A stretch of DNA of 64,000 nucleotides from Gonocerus acuteangulatus. Lineage: Eukaryota > Arthropoda > Insecta > Hemiptera > Coreidae. The stretch covers positions 98,007,900-98,071,899 of the forward strand of contig OX328132.1 of the NCBI GenBank assembly GCA_946811695.1, given 5' to 3'. The notes below the pieces were generated by a model. The model was not told where the DNA came from. It was given only the letters and a program-made list of their open reading frames with translations, and did no database searches. Each line of letters begins with the position of its first letter. Position 1 is the first letter of the stretch. The translations under genes and the position numbers were made by a program. Positions 46,955 through 59,223 of the stretch are shown piece by piece.

Positions 46955-47630
46955 TGCGAAAATGAAAATGAAATGGCACGAGGCTGGAAGATATCCGGAC
47001 AGATTTATAATTGAAAATAATCATTGGCTAGACAGTATGTTCATGTTCGAATACTTGTTTCAAGAAATTTTGCAATTTACTTGTCTCTCGCTTTCGGTCG
47101 CTCTATTAAACGATTCGATGACTGATGTGCCCGAGGAAAGTTAAATAAAGCTAAAGTTATTATAAAGTCACTCAGTACGAATGAATTAGTATTCGCCATA
47201 GAAGTATCTGTTAGGAATTCGGTGAAGATTCGATGCTAAATCTTATCAGATAAATAGTTCAATCTCCCTCAGAATTTGCAACTCAAATGAAAATTATGAT
47301 TTTGTGAAACTAATCATACGTGTCTTTTTTCTAACAAGGAGGCCCTTGCTTTGACTACAAATTGACAAAGCATACTTATATTAAAGCTCGAAAGCTAGCT
47401 CTAAGAAAAGGCCATTGTATTTACCTATCATCGCCCCCCCCCCAGAATCCAAACCCAAGGGTAATTGTCATCCTTCATCGTGTGGTATGACCGTTACTGG
47501 AACATTTGAAACCATAAACGTACAGAGTATTGTAAGCCTCACAACTCAGAGACTTGTTTCAGCTCAAAAAGAAATTATTCAAAACCTTGTAGAGCTACTC
47601 AGATATCTATGAATGATCTTCCTCTGTTGT
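46955..47630 (+). pseudogene. Transib transposase-like, frameshifted N-terminal part
   Basis: Four blocks in three frames. Block 1 (46962-47143) has a W-x2-A-x-R-x2-DRF-x3-NN-x-WLD pattern. Block 2 (47135-47236, shifted frame) has STNELVFAIEVSVRNSVK, like the conserved (S/T)-x-EL-x-(F/Y)A-x-E-x2-LR region. Block 3 (47338-47440) reads KLTKHTYIKARKLALRKG then HCIY. Block 4 (47415-47612, shifted again at a run of ten C, 47433-47442) has KGNCHPSS, VTGTFETINVQSI and TTQRLV, matching the K-x2-C-x-P...(V)TET-x-AEV-x-LQS...HT-x-R pattern. This order is what I recall of Transib transposases before the catalytic domain. The active-site acidic residues lie in the part that is missing. The RSS-like ends make the call much stronger than the protein alone. 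Confidence 0.65.
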
Positions 47631-47882
47631 CTTCAATTAAAAAAGTCCGACTCAGATTGCTGAGAGAAAGTGCTTCAGAACATTTTTTTATAGAACATTT
47701 AGTAAGGTTTCGAACAGTCGCCTTACACTTACCACTATTTTTCAACCGTTTTACGAAGAGATAGGTATAAAACTTATCATGCCTATTAAAAACATATTTC
47801 TTACTCCAATATTTCATTATCTCCAAATGTAACCAAACTTTAAATATCTTAGTTTAGATGAAATTAAAACATCCAGAAAATA

Positions 47883-47885
47883 TCT

Positions 47886-47944
<59 letters not shown>

Positions 47945-48085
47945 AATTTGAACCACCATTATGTTTTAGTTCTATAGGTTCTGAAACGTAAAACTTTCTA
48001 CTTGCCATTTCTGGATAGTGTCATGTGGTGAACCTTATAAGCGGCGTTTCTCCCAATAGGGGGAGGGAGGAACCGCACAAAAGGA
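47883..48085 (+). mobile_element. Helitron-like (TA)n element nested in Transib
   Basis: TA array (47890-47943), then 'tttgaaccaccattatgttt', 'ttctgaaacgtaaaactttc', and a hairpin-forming end 'gtttctcccaataggggga' with gggaggaaccgc. The expected CTAA is mutated to acaa. It follows the order of the 43.8-kb copy and splits the Transib remnant. Confidence 0.55.
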
Positions 48086-48308
48086 ATATTATAAATTTGG
48101 TACATTGCCTTTACATGCCTGGATCAGGTCAGTTGAGCGTTTTTATTTCAAGTCTATTGTTTAACAAAGACAAAGATGTAGTTGCTGACTTGTTAATATG
48201 TGTATTTATTACGCATTGATTGGAAAGCGCCTTAAAACATGTTATAAGTTCATCTTAAGTTGTTATTGTTCATTTGAATCTAGTAGCCGTGTCCATTTAA
48301 GTAATACA

Positions 48309-48347
48309 GAATTTTTTCTTCCTAGATTGCTCATTCGTCCCACTGTG
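48309..48347 (-). repeat. Right Transib end, 23-spacer RSS-like
   Basis: On the minus strand CACAGTG (48341-48347), a spacer of 23 (48318-48340), and AAAAAATTC (48309-48317). The first 27 bases agree with the left end except one. Confidence 0.85.
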
Positions 48348-48352
48348 CGGCG

Positions 48353-50927
48353 CCTACTATTTTATCCATGGCCCAATGAAAATATTTTTTGAAGTCAAGC
48401 GGCTTAAGATCAGAATATTTTCGATCTCCCATAGGAAAAAAACATTTGAAAACACAATTAAATAAATGTCGTTAAATTTTATGTTCCACGTTCTCACATT
48501 GCAATCATAATAAAATCATTGGATTTGTCCTGGTTTTCACTGTTCTACAATCGTGCATTCCGTAGATCCTTGACACTGAATATTTCACTGGAACTCCAGC
48601 CCAATTCATCAGAGTCCGTTCATGTTTTTCTTCAAATAAATGGAGCATTAATGTCTGGAGCTTTCAGAATAGTCATCTTACTGCTATGAATAAGGTGGAC
48701 CCATTAGAGTCCAGTCCGTGGATAAAGGGTAGGTCGGGTTCGTCGGCACGCCGCTTTGGACATGCTCCCTCTAGTCCTGCTTAGCAGATACGAGCCTCCA
48801 GTCAAGTCGTTGGGAGAGGAAGGTCAACCTTATCGGCGTCTTCGATTGTTTGGGTATTTCAATGGCCTTATTTAGCTAGAATATAGGCTCGACGGAATAG
48901 CATTTGCTCAGAGCACAATTCCCCATATCTAACCACAGCGTGCGTCTTAAGCGTTATCTATCTTCTTCCCAGTCTGTTCCTGATCACTCGACAGTCACAC
49001 GGAAGAAGGTATACACCCTTGTTATTCACCCACTGTCTGTTATTTTCCAAACCAAGTCAATCGTCTACTTTGTCCATAGGCCTGAAAGTGACGCCCCCTC
49101 CTCACACATCTGACTATCTGTTCAGTTAACACGCAGGCGTACAGCTGCAGGAGATTGGCCCCGGGGTAGGCGTATTTGCTGCATAATTTCAGAAAACATC
49201 TTTAATACTATCATCTTCTATAGAGGATGGTGGCGGTGCTCGGCGTGTAGATATCTCTTGGTCACTGTTGGTTTCGTATGTCTCCCCATTTTATTTATTT
49301 TTTTTTCAATTCGTTGGTACCTTATTGCCATACTGCAGTCCGCATACATAAGAAGTTGATCTAGGCATAATTCGTCGTCCACATAATTGAGACTGATCCT
49401 AGGAGTTAACGTCTGTATTATCAGACTCTTAAATTAATTCATAGGGCTCTGAGGTACTACTGATGATAGAGTACTCTCCTTCGCCACTCTGCCACGCTGG
49501 TTGCAGATTACCATACAACACGCTGGTTGCCTTTTTAACCGTGAAATCGCAGGATATAACGCACATTGCCACCAGCTCAATTAGCTTCCCTGGAGTTGTC
49601 TTCATTAGCGTCTCTCTCGTCTTCAGAACTTCCATTAGTATGCTTCAGATCTTAGCCGCGTAAAAGATGTGGCCAACAGCAGTTTCAGCACCCTGACCAA
49701 AACATTACGAGCTATGTTGGAAGAAGCGGAATTGACCTCAATGGAACACCGTTGATATTGGGAATCCCGTAGAACCAAGAGATTCTGGAATCGCCGAAAG
49801 AGAACTCAGTTATCAATCTCTTGTCTTTCTCGTCGCTCTTCAGAATTTTGATGATTTAGTTCTTGGCGCTTCGAGCACGGACCTTTATGCCCTAACGTAG
49901 AACCTCGAATTCAACTGGTATCTTCTGCTAAAAGTCGTGCTGGATGAAGATGACGGTACGGCTTCCTTGGACTGCCCAGATGATAAGGAACTCTTTCTTC
50001 CTTGTTTAAGCAACCTCCATTACAACGTGTGCTCGCCTTTGGTGGTCTAGCTTTTTTAATGAAGCGTATAGCTTCTAATTTAATTTCATCAGCGATGTCA
50101 GCCGTTGATTAAACCGCTGGTCAACATCATTCGAATTCACTAAAACTCCTTTAATGTGTTATTTACTTTTCTTGAATGTTCTTAGTCAATAAAACTGGGA
50201 CTTCAGGTTACCTGTTGTAAACTGTATTCTGACTCGAGGAGGGGAACGTATGTATTCAAATGTAAGGTATAATTATATTAAGGGCGGCAAAGTAAAATGA
50301 AAATCTTGACTCACTAAATCGGTGTAGATAGCAAGAGGAATAATTGTGATTGGCTACCAAGGAGGAAGTGCATCGAGACCTTGTCCGGGCAGTGGGTCAG
50401 GAGGTCTGATGAAGCCGGCAGACCAGTTCATCGCCTTGATGGTCTAAATGTTTATGTCGCCAGCTCTGTGTGAACCACTGGATAAGAGAGGTGGGGAGAC
50501 CGGTTCCATCGCACAGGATTGCACAAAGATCTCGGTCATCCGCTCAGCATTCCTTACTAACAGAGAAGTCCATCTGTCATTAAGATAACTTACATAGATA
50601 GAACGACTTTTGATCAGTGTATTATTAAATGACATTTCCAGAAATAAGGCAATATAGAATTATCATCTTTAGTCGATATTATAGATCTAATTATCCCTAA
50701 GAATATCCAGTTTCAAATCCCATGAAACAACGTTGCCCCATGATCGCTCAACGCTTCACCCTACCCCAAACCTCCGTATTCACAGGGAGAAAACACAACA
50801 TAGCTGCATGGTCATGCACTCTGGGCACTGGGGGTCATTACAGAGTTATCCAACTGGGTCGATTTGACCATTCACAGGGGTTCGATTCGTTAAAAATGCA
50901 CATAGTGTGCAATTCTTATGAAAGATG
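48353..50927. other. Less AT-rich stretch, unassigned
   Basis: From 48540 to 50550 the sequence is noticeably less AT-rich and free of (TA)n. Frames are 60-69 codons. Short uninterrupted pieces on the minus strand (for example 49760-49870) read like decayed coding sequence, but I could not match them to a family. Confidence 0.35.
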
Positions 50928-51031
50928 ACCCGATATATATTTTCCACTTTTTCTTGTTTCCTTTTTCTGCCAGGGGGTCGATAAAGTAGTACTCACTTTG
51001 TTCACTTTAACTACTTTATTTGGTATGTTTC

Positions 51032-51071
51032 GCCCGACATGTTTCGTGCCTTTTCGCACCTCTTCAGGGGC
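51032..51071 (-). ncRNA. Hammerhead-like motif, left arm (intact)
   Basis: Minus strand: GCCC, CTGAAGA, one extra G, helix II GTGC/GCAC with loop GAAAAG, GAA, palindrome ACATGT, C, then GGGC closing helix I with GCCC. All parts pair, and the would-be cleavage triplet is GTC. Confidence 0.65.
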
Positions 51072-51227
51072 TTTCCTTATCGAGAAGTCCTCTCGTCATG
51101 TTGTCTAGCTTGAGTCAGGCGTAATACGTAGTATACGTCACTTACGTTATTACTACGTACTATAATACGTATTATTACGCCTGACTCAAGCTACACAACA
51201 TGACGAGAGGACTTCTCGATAAGGAAA

Positions 51228-51266
51228 GCCCTGAAGAGGTGCGAAAAGGAACGAAACATGTCGGGC
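51228..51266 (+). ncRNA. Hammerhead-like motif, right arm (one stem change)
   Basis: The same layout as the left arm on the plus strand, but helix II is GTGC/GAAC (one mismatch) and helix I has lost one C (GCC). Confidence 0.5.
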
Positions 51267-51353
51267 GAAACATACCAAATAAAGTAGTTAAAGTGAACAA
51301 AGTGTGTACTACTTTATCGACCCCCTGCCAGAAAAAATAAACAAGAAAAAGTG

Positions 51354-51355
<2 letters not shown>

Positions 51356-51390
<35 letters not shown>
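51356..51390. repeat. (TA)n microsatellite
   Basis: About 35 bp of TA repeat followed by a tg-rich run (51392-51417). Confidence 0.95.
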
Positions 51391-51392
<2 letters not shown>

Positions 51393-52139
51393 TGTGTGTG
51401 TGTCTGTGTCTGTGTGTTTTAGGTGCCCGAAATAAGCCGTCCAACTCCTAAAGAGTGCCAAATATCCTTTTTTATTCAAACCACGATGTTGTCTATATTA
51501 CGTAGATGTGGCACATTCTAAACTCTAATGGATATTCCGTTTGGCATAGGAAGTGGGTGATTTAGGCCAGAAAATCGTTTTATAAACGCTCACGGAGAGC
51601 TGGGCAAAATATCTTGGACCATATAAATAAAATTCATAAACAAAATAATAAAAAAATAATTTAGTAGAATAAAAAATAAATTAAAAGAGAAGGAAAGCAA
51701 ATATAATGTTTAACAAATTAACAGTGCTACTGGTGAAAACGTACACATAGGAAAACCTGAACAGCTTAGAAAAAAGAGGATAAAACAGCACGTTAATATG
51801 GATGAGAATGACAACAGAATCGCTTTAGTATACCCAGCATTAAAGACTAGAGAAAAATTTGATTTCGAGAATGTTAAAATATTGGAAGAAGTAAAGAACC
51901 TATAAAAATACAACAAAAAAGAAGAAAATATACATATAATTAAAAGTAGAGAAAAATAACTGTAAATAATAAAACGGAGATTAAATATTTATATACTATT
52001 TTTTTCAATATAATAGACAATATGTAGGAATATTAATATCAATAGGTATCGTTTTATTATAACTTTCCTTTTAATGATAAAACCTTTTTCAGTCTAAACA
52101 CGAAACTATATTATAATCAGCTGACTGAAAGGCTATAAT
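51391..52139. other. No recognisable feature
   Basis: AT-rich; a 68-codon frame on the minus strand shows no motif. Confidence 0.4.
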
Positions 52140-52560
52140 AATAATCCCGCTATAATAATAATCGCTTTATATTCCCAAAAATAATACAAGTTTCAGAAAT
52201 CGGGCACAAAAATACTTTTTATGATTTAAAAGGTCAAATTCGTTAACCAGCAGAATCCGACACACTTTTTTTGTCGGTGAAATTCTCGCGAAACAAATCG
52301 TAGCACTTTCGGCTTTGTGCATCTATACTTCCTGGTACACTTTTATAGGTTTTCTAGCACAGGGAAATAAATGAAACAATTTTTCAGGCAATATTTATAA
52401 GCTCATTCTATAAAAGTGGCTAAAACTAGGTAATTTCCTAGGTTTTGGTGCTTTGAAACGATGGATCACTTCAAAATTGTTCCAAATTTATCTAATCTAA
52501 CATATTTTTATATTGTTTAAGATACATGAGCGGTATTGGGACTTTTGCATAGTATCTTAT
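52140..52560 (-). repeat. Helitron-like family fragment
   Basis: 'aggtcaaattcgttaaccag' and 'cagaatccgaca' match 18250-18285. The inner region continues to 'tatctcgaaaacg' at about 52562. The (TA)n array and hairpin end are absent. Confidence 0.55.
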
Positions 52561-53084
52561 TTATCTCGAAAACGTAAAATGGTACAAGAACCTTATGGAA
52601 TCGCGCCATGACGACGCAGCTCCGACTGCCATGACTTTTTTTATGTCCAACTGTTTGTCGGTGAACTGTACAGAATTGTATTTTCTATTTTTTAAATTTA
52701 ATGAAATCAACAGAACACACACGAACTAGGCACATTCTTTGATTCATCCAATTAATTAATTCCATTACGCAGTAAGGAGGCACCCGCTAAAAAGCTCCCT
52801 CTACTTAAGTATTCCCGCCTACCGGACTGTGGTTGGCGGGGTTACACACGTGCAGGCGCGTTGGACGGCTGCCACGCTAACGGTAGTCCTGTCCACCTCC
52901 TATCCAAGCCACTATATCCAATCCTTCCTTTTTTTTTTTGCTCTGAATGCAAGGTCGGTTCACAACTAGCCTCCCAGAAACCTACGAAAACAGCAGTTTC
53001 CTTTTCCCGTGGGAATTTGCCCTCGATTTGAAGAAAAAAAGAAATAAAAAACAGCCCACTAACCCCATTTCATAAAATTATATC
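52561..53084. other. No recognisable feature
   Basis: A GC-richer patch at 52820-52890 is unassigned. A T-run lies at 52928-52940. Confidence 0.4.
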
Positions 53085-53155
53085 ATCGCGTTTCCTCCCT
53101 CCCTTCGTAGCGAGGAAACCCGCCCATTTCGTCGACACGATGGCGCAATAAGGAT
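53085..53155 (-). repeat. Helitron-like 3' end fragment
   Basis: 'gcgtttcctccctcccttcg' and 'gcgaggaaacccgc' form the family hairpin; 'cgatggcgcaat' follows as in other copies. A 121-codon frame overlaps on the minus strand and is probably chance. Confidence 0.5.
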
Positions 53156-56100
53156 ATATTCGTAGTGGTAATCTACAGGTAAATATGTGTTGTAAAAATA
53201 AACTAAATCGGTTCATTAGAAGGGGGGGTTTACTCCTGACCCAAATTCTTAATATACTCATACCGGTCGTAATTTCTGCTGTATTGTAACGAAACGCGGT
53301 ATACGTCGTGGGTAACTCATGAGAAAGAAGTGTTGTAAAAATGATGAAAAATGATTTTAATTTGTAATAGATTTCAATAGAAAAGCCCGTCAGACGTAGG
53401 TTCACAAAGCCGCCGCAAGGAGCGCTTTCTACCACTAGAGTGACTGTATCCTGTTCCTGCGTTAGATCAAAATACGATAATATGAGATTTTTTGTATTTA
53501 TTACGTAGTGTAATAGGTACCATGTGTAAACATAACTCTGGAAGTAACTTATTAATTGATCAGTTACTCATTACAAATTTAAAATAGAACTATTCATGTT
53601 TTTATTTTATTTATGTAGGATATTTTAAGCAAATTGTTCTGGAAAGCAATCTACACTACCCAAATTCTGAGGAAAGTGCTTAGTTATGCAGCTCCTGCGC
53701 GACGGACTTTTATTAAATAACGAGCGAAACTGACGGAGGTGGGGTGAGTAATTTCCCCTTAGAGTTGGAGGGCTCTTCTTCGAGGTTTCATTACATTAAG
53801 TGTTTACATTTTTCAAAAGAAATATTAGTCTATCAATGGGAGATTTTTGTCGTTTTTGAATATTGTAGTGAGCGCAAACTCTCTAGGAGTTTCCTAGTTG
53901 ACGGAACGCCCCCTCTCTCACGTAGGATCGTTGCGTCCACGTTAGCCGGCACCTAACCTCCTCCACAATCTTTGAAAGAATCAGGCTGCCATTGGGACGA
54001 TATACTCCCCTTTAAAAATACTTTCTAATTTTCCTGAGGCTTTGAGAATAAAACGATGAATTATAATTGATTGCTTCGCTAAACACTTTCCCTTCCTACA
54101 GCCACCTTTAAAAAACTACAGTTCTTCAAATACCGTATCCTAAAGAGGATGGTTTGCACGCTCCTAAAGGTTGTTACGCGCCTTTCACAATCATCGGAAC
54201 CTTCTTACCTTCGTTGAGGGTGAGGTTGGATGCCCTCCCCTCTGTCCCAGTTACATTATAAAATGTACCTTCACAGGCTAAATTATAAATGATATTGTCA
54301 ATAAGGCTATATTTTGGAAAACATACCGCCCATTCGCTGTTCACATACACACTAATTCAGTTATTTGGGGTAATTCGGAAATGAGAAAAACACAAAAACA
54401 AAATATGTAGACGATATGTGTGTATGTGAACGTAATAAGAGATAATAGTTTTTTGGGTGATCTGTGAAAGAGTAGAAATATATGTTAATAAACAGTCCTA
54501 CTCGCAATAATGTGCTCCCTCAGCGCGCATTCGAAATCAAGAATATGTATTAATATTTTATTATTTTTACTCGTCGTAAAAAATAGATTGTTATTTAAAT
54601 TATATTTTTTTAAAATAATAAATTAACTTAATTTAATGGATGGGATGAACCAATAAGAGGCGGGATTACCTTGAGTACAATTATGGAATTATGGTTGTTA
54701 TTTACATGGAAGGCCAGATTTACTACGAGGAACCTCTCAGGTTGAGATCGCTCTCTGGGTTTTTGGTTATCTACTTCGATTTTCTCAATAGTTCAGCGAA
54801 ATAGATCGAAAAACGAAGTACTTAACAAACGATTAGAATGGAAATAACATAATGACTGTTATTGTTTTATTTCCTTAAATATTCAACTAATCATTTTTGA
54901 AGCTAAAAAATTAACTTTTCTCAATTTTACGAAAACAATTAACGATACATCCTTTAAATTATTTTAATTTGATTACCCGCTAACCAATATAATTAGCATA
55001 TAAAAATCTTAACGAGCTATGAGGGTTAACATTCTCTATGTTTTCACAGACCAGAATATCTTAGGCTCCGGCTAAAAATTTTAGGTAGAGCTTGCAGAAG
55101 AGAAACGTACGTCACCATGAATCTTGGAGCTTAGAAGATATCGTGGACCAAATAGTCTGGGCAATAAATGAACAGAAAAGTAATTAATCAAAGAAAATAT
55201 ATGTCAATGATGTTATCGCATTTTGAGCGCAAAACCATAATATATAATCAACTTAGAAGATCAAGTATGTTGACAAGTTTTAAATTCACAAAAAACGTAA
55301 TATTATGAGATGGTGACCCTTTATTTCAATGTACTTTATGTGGCAGTAGGTCAAATTCTACATATTATTAATTAACAACCACTTAATTCGCACCACTTAA
55401 TTCGCTAATTTTGAACATTTTCTTTATACATTTTAATAACTCCTACAAAATACAAAATACAGGACGTTTTCTATAATTTTTACGTTGAAAGTTGAAGTAA
55501 GTCGGAATGTTTTCAGGTTCTAGATAAATATTATATATTTTTTAGTATTTATTGAACTAATGAATGATAAATTTATGACCGTCAATTAGTCTTCCGTGAT
55601 AGTAATATTTTAAAATCCTTTAGGAAATTTAATGTGGGTCATGTTTTTTAAATGAAATTAATTGTCAAAAGCTTCATAATAAATTAAGCTTAGAGGCCTC
55701 TCCGCCTAACAACATCTCAGTTCAGTAAGCCAAGAGATGGTGCTTCGCTTACGAATCGACTGTTTTAAATTCTCCTCATTATTCTAAATGTTGAACGACA
55801 ATTGACCCTTGTTGGTATGAATATGTTGTACCACGAGGAGGGTTATGCAGCCTGTATGCTAAGTATACAAATGAGCTTAGAACCGCTATACACTCCTTGT
55901 CCAGTGGGACAGCCCGATTCAGCGATACTGGGTCAGTTCTGCCGATAGCTGAAGTATGTAATTTTTCTGACAAATTATATAAGTTTAGGAGTTGCCCTTG
56001 GCATCGAGTGCGCATATTTACCATTTTGTTACAGAAATTAATAAGAATGTTTACTTGGGTTTACGCTTACATAGTTTCTTGCCCGTTGGTTGTGGACACC

Positions 56101-57712
56101 GAAGGAGGAGGTCACCTCCTACATAAAACCTAGTAGCATACTATTGACCTTCTGCACTTCTTAAAATGGAGGAGGTTCTCCAAGGCCCAAGATAGCATGA
56201 GCCAATTCGATCCAAACCTGATTGTGCAGCAAAGCTGAGCTACGCACCCTACAACTCACAGTCCGTATCCGAGGCTTCTGAGTCAAGAAACGAACCTACT
56301 TGACATTTTCCGTTCTGTTTCCGGTACATCGACTGCACCTTCTACTTGTTTCTTGGTAAGCAACAACCAAACAACATTCAAGCGAGAATATTGATATAGA
56401 AATATATATGTCGAAATAGCTGAGCTAAACACTTCATATTTTAAAGCAAAAAAGAGACAGACAACAGGCATGGATCGAAACTAAAATTGGGCTAAAGCAT
56501 TTTTTAACTTCCCTTTCTTATTATTTGTAAACAAGTTTGGCAAAGGATTAGGAAGATGCGCAAGCAAAAGAAAGATAACAAAAAAAGCTTCTCTGACCGA
56601 ACTTTCAGACCGACTGTTTAAATATCGTTGTAAAAAATAGCTGTGGCTGAAAGACATCGCAATACTACGACGGTTAAAGACTTATCATATGTGCCCCAAG
56701 GAAGAAATATCTACAGAGAAGCAGCCGTCAGGATCTTCTGAACAACCGGACGGGACTATTTACAGATTCACCTGTACTTCGTAGAATCGCGATGGTGTAT
56801 ACTGATGGCGTGGCTAACAACGGCGGCAGAATGGGTACTGCACATCTCAACCCCATGCAGTTCTGGTCAGCGTGGCGCTTGAAGCTGAACCGGCTTTTTA
56901 GGGTTAAAAAACAAATGTGTTTATCTTTTTCCTGTCCAATTTTTTGTTTTTTAGCTTATAATAATTATCAGTTTAAAATGACATTTCGTTATGTCTTATG
57001 GACCCCAAATATCTTTGATCGCTTCAGATTCATTACTGCTCAACGCATCAAAGTTATTTAATGAGTGTATGTTATGAGGTCAAGACACCCTAATTCCCCG
57101 ATACCTGAAGGAGGGAATCCCCAGTTACTTCCTTGTCCTATCTAATACATTTCTCGTTGGCGATTGCTTGACCGTTACAAGAAATGGATGATTATATCCT
57201 CATTTCTTCTTCTCGAGATGAATACTCCTAAAGGTATTTTAAATAAGTTCCGCTCTCTTTTTGGAACTTGTTCCTTTTCTGGCCTTTCACCTAGATTAAA
57301 CGATAATCCAATAAATTATATTTGCTCATGTGCGTATATATGAAATAATTTCGAGGAGGTGGGGGGGGGGGGAGAATTTCGGGGAGGGACTGCTAGCATT
57401 TGGGGGGTCTAGGATACTAATAAACTAGAGCTTGGAATAGTTAGCCATCTAAAACGCTATTACACACACAAAGAAATATTTGTTTTTCTGAACTAAGTGA
57501 TCTTATATAATTTATTTGTATGACACATTTTTACCAATTAAATCAAAATTTCGGGAGGGGGTGCAGCCCCCTCAGTCCCCCCCTTATATACAACTATTCT
57601 AGAAACTGCTCAACGCTGCCGACTTATGATGTACTATTCGTGATATTTCAGTTAAATTAATATGCTATTGAACATTACGTGTTCAAACAAACAAATAAAA
57701 CTATTTTTAAAA
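53156..57712. other. Mostly unassigned
   Basis: A dispersed-motif variant lies at 53679-53700. 55309-55380 matches the complement of 41337-41412. G-runs occur at 57359-57372 and a 'gggggtgcagccccc' palindrome at 57558-57572. No coding motif seen. Confidence 0.4.
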
Positions 57713-57825
57713 GGAATCATGAATTTTATTGTCAACCTTTCGGCTTGAATTTGAAGAATTAGTTAGGGCTATGAACAAAAATTCAAGCCGAAATATTGAC
57801 AATTACATTCATTTTCCTTTTAACG
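57713..57825. repeat. Inverted pair of Penelope-like ends
   Basis: 'ttttattgtcaacctttcgg' then cttgaattt is inverted at 57781-57805 as 'attcaagccgaaatattgac'. Each arm reads stem, GCCGAAA, then a TTGACAA-type tail, the usual end plan here, but both cores are lost. Confidence 0.5.
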
Positions 57826-59223
57826 CCTTCATTAACACCTTTTCTTCTTTTTAATATTATTGCATAATAATTATTAATATGTATACTGCTATGATTAGAT
57901 TGTTATTACATTGTTTTATTTGCCACAATTAATTAAAATTTTTAGGTCATACTGTCCCACAACATCTAGATCTCAGACAGGGTAACCTCAGTTTGAGAAG
58001 TCGGTCCTTAACATTTAAAAACTGTCGGTTTCTATCCTTTGAACGATTTTAGTAGTAAAATTAATAGTATGTTTTGCAGCAAAATTAATTAGCATTATTA
58101 CTAGTTAAGTAAGATGTATGCATTACTTGTTGTTGTAATATGCTTTCCTAAATTAGCACTGTTAGTTTTGTGTGGATTTTGATGCTTATGATTTCACTTT
58201 TCTACAAGATGTCATTGGAGTTGGTTAATAAAGTTTTCACAAATTATGAACTGTTTGTACTCCATATTTTCCAAATGGCACTGGGTATAAGTATGTTATA
58301 GAAATCCGCTATGATGACGTAGTTCCTGCGAACCAGACTTTTAAGAACTTGCTCTCAATTGGAAGAGGACTCGCCCGAGAAAATTGGAGCACAGTGGCTG
58401 AGCGTGTAGAGTGGGCGAGGTATGTAGGGCCTGCACATGTGTTATATGAGCACTAGAATCTAGTACGTGCTTCCTACATGAAGCTTAGGAAACGGAAAGC
58501 AGTCGCCTTTTTTATAGAAAGCGGCCACGCGTAAACAAACTCATACAGACACGAAGCTCATCCGGACAGTTTTTAGCGACTTTCCTCGCTCCTTAGGCAA
58601 TGCAACAGCAGTAAGTTGGAAAGAGGATTTCCAATATCATTAAGAGGAATTGCAACATTTATTCCTGTAGCAATGTTCCATCAAAATTAATCACCAAATG
58701 GAAATCATAATAACGACAAGGAAAGATGAATTTTCGGAAATCGATGGTTTTATTGAAAGTATAAATCACAAACGTCCAACACACATGAACTGTATTTTCT
58801 TAGCATGGTAAACCAAAATGTTTTTTTTTTTTTTTTATTTGACAAGCTCAAATTAGAAAAATATGAGGCCTCCGATGTTACGTGCAGCACTCCGGAAATG
58901 TAAGCACTGGCTGAAATCGTCCTATTAAAATTTTGCACCTGAATCTTTTTAATAGATAATTTTTTAGGTTTTCAAACAGGAATTTTCAACTTACCACGAT
59001 TTATCAACCGTTTTACTAATATTTAGGAAAGTATATGATAAGGCGCTCATGTATGAATATTATATATTTATTTGTTTTGTAAAATTTTCCCAACTCAAAA
59101 TTGATTAACCTTACGTGTGGTAAAAACTGTTCAATTTAAAAGGACGTACATAACTGTTCTCATGTAACCAAAACAAAAATTATAATATTTTTCACTTTCC
59201 TTAATAAAAAAAAAGTTAGATCC
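57826..59223. other. Dispersed motif at 58309, otherwise nothing
   Basis: CTATGATGACGTAGTTCCTG at 58309 is preceded by 'ccaaatggcactgggtataa', as is the copy at 61338. A T-run lies at 58821-58836. Confidence 0.4.

Larger units (their letters stand above)
46319..48347 (+). mobile_element. Transib-type DNA transposon, decayed
   Basis: Both ends have the recombination-signal-like plan of Transib: heptamer CACAGTG, exactly 23 bp of spacer, and nonamer AAAAAAGTC (left) or AAAAAATTC (right, complement). The spacers are nearly identical to each other. The flanking 5 bp are CGGCT (46314-46318) and CGGCG (48348-48352), close to the GC-rich CGNCG target duplication known for Transib. Transib transposases are relatives of RAG1 and act by cut and paste in the nucleus. 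Inside are frameshifted blocks resembling the N-terminal half of the transposase; the catalytic half was not found, so the copy has an internal loss and cannot move by itself. A Helitron-like copy has inserted at about 47883-48085. Confidence 0.85.
50930..51357. mobile_element. Inverted-repeat element with hammerhead-like arms (copy B)
   Basis: Two arms of about 190 bp, inverted about a centre near 51149 and close to identical, meet at an AT/ACGT-rich spacer ('tacgtagtatacgtcactta'). Each arm contains a hammerhead-like motif transcribed inward to outward, on opposite strands. Ends 'gaccccctgcca' and its complement are shared with the copy at 0.85-1.2 kb. High arm identity means this copy is younger than copy A. 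A (TA)n array follows at 51356. Confidence 0.75.

Noticed and set aside
49429..49990. Decayed coding exon or retrotransposon on the minus strand
   Set aside because: Short pieces look protein-like and composition is less AT-rich, but stops are frequent and I could not match any family.
53070..53435. 121-codon minus-strand frame
   Set aside because: Its end overlaps a Helitron-like 3' fragment and the rest shows no conserved pattern.
57355..57592. G-quadruplex locus
   Set aside because: G-runs at 57361 and 57546-57592 look like poly-G ends of a common dispersed repeat; a structural role cannot be supported from sequence alone.
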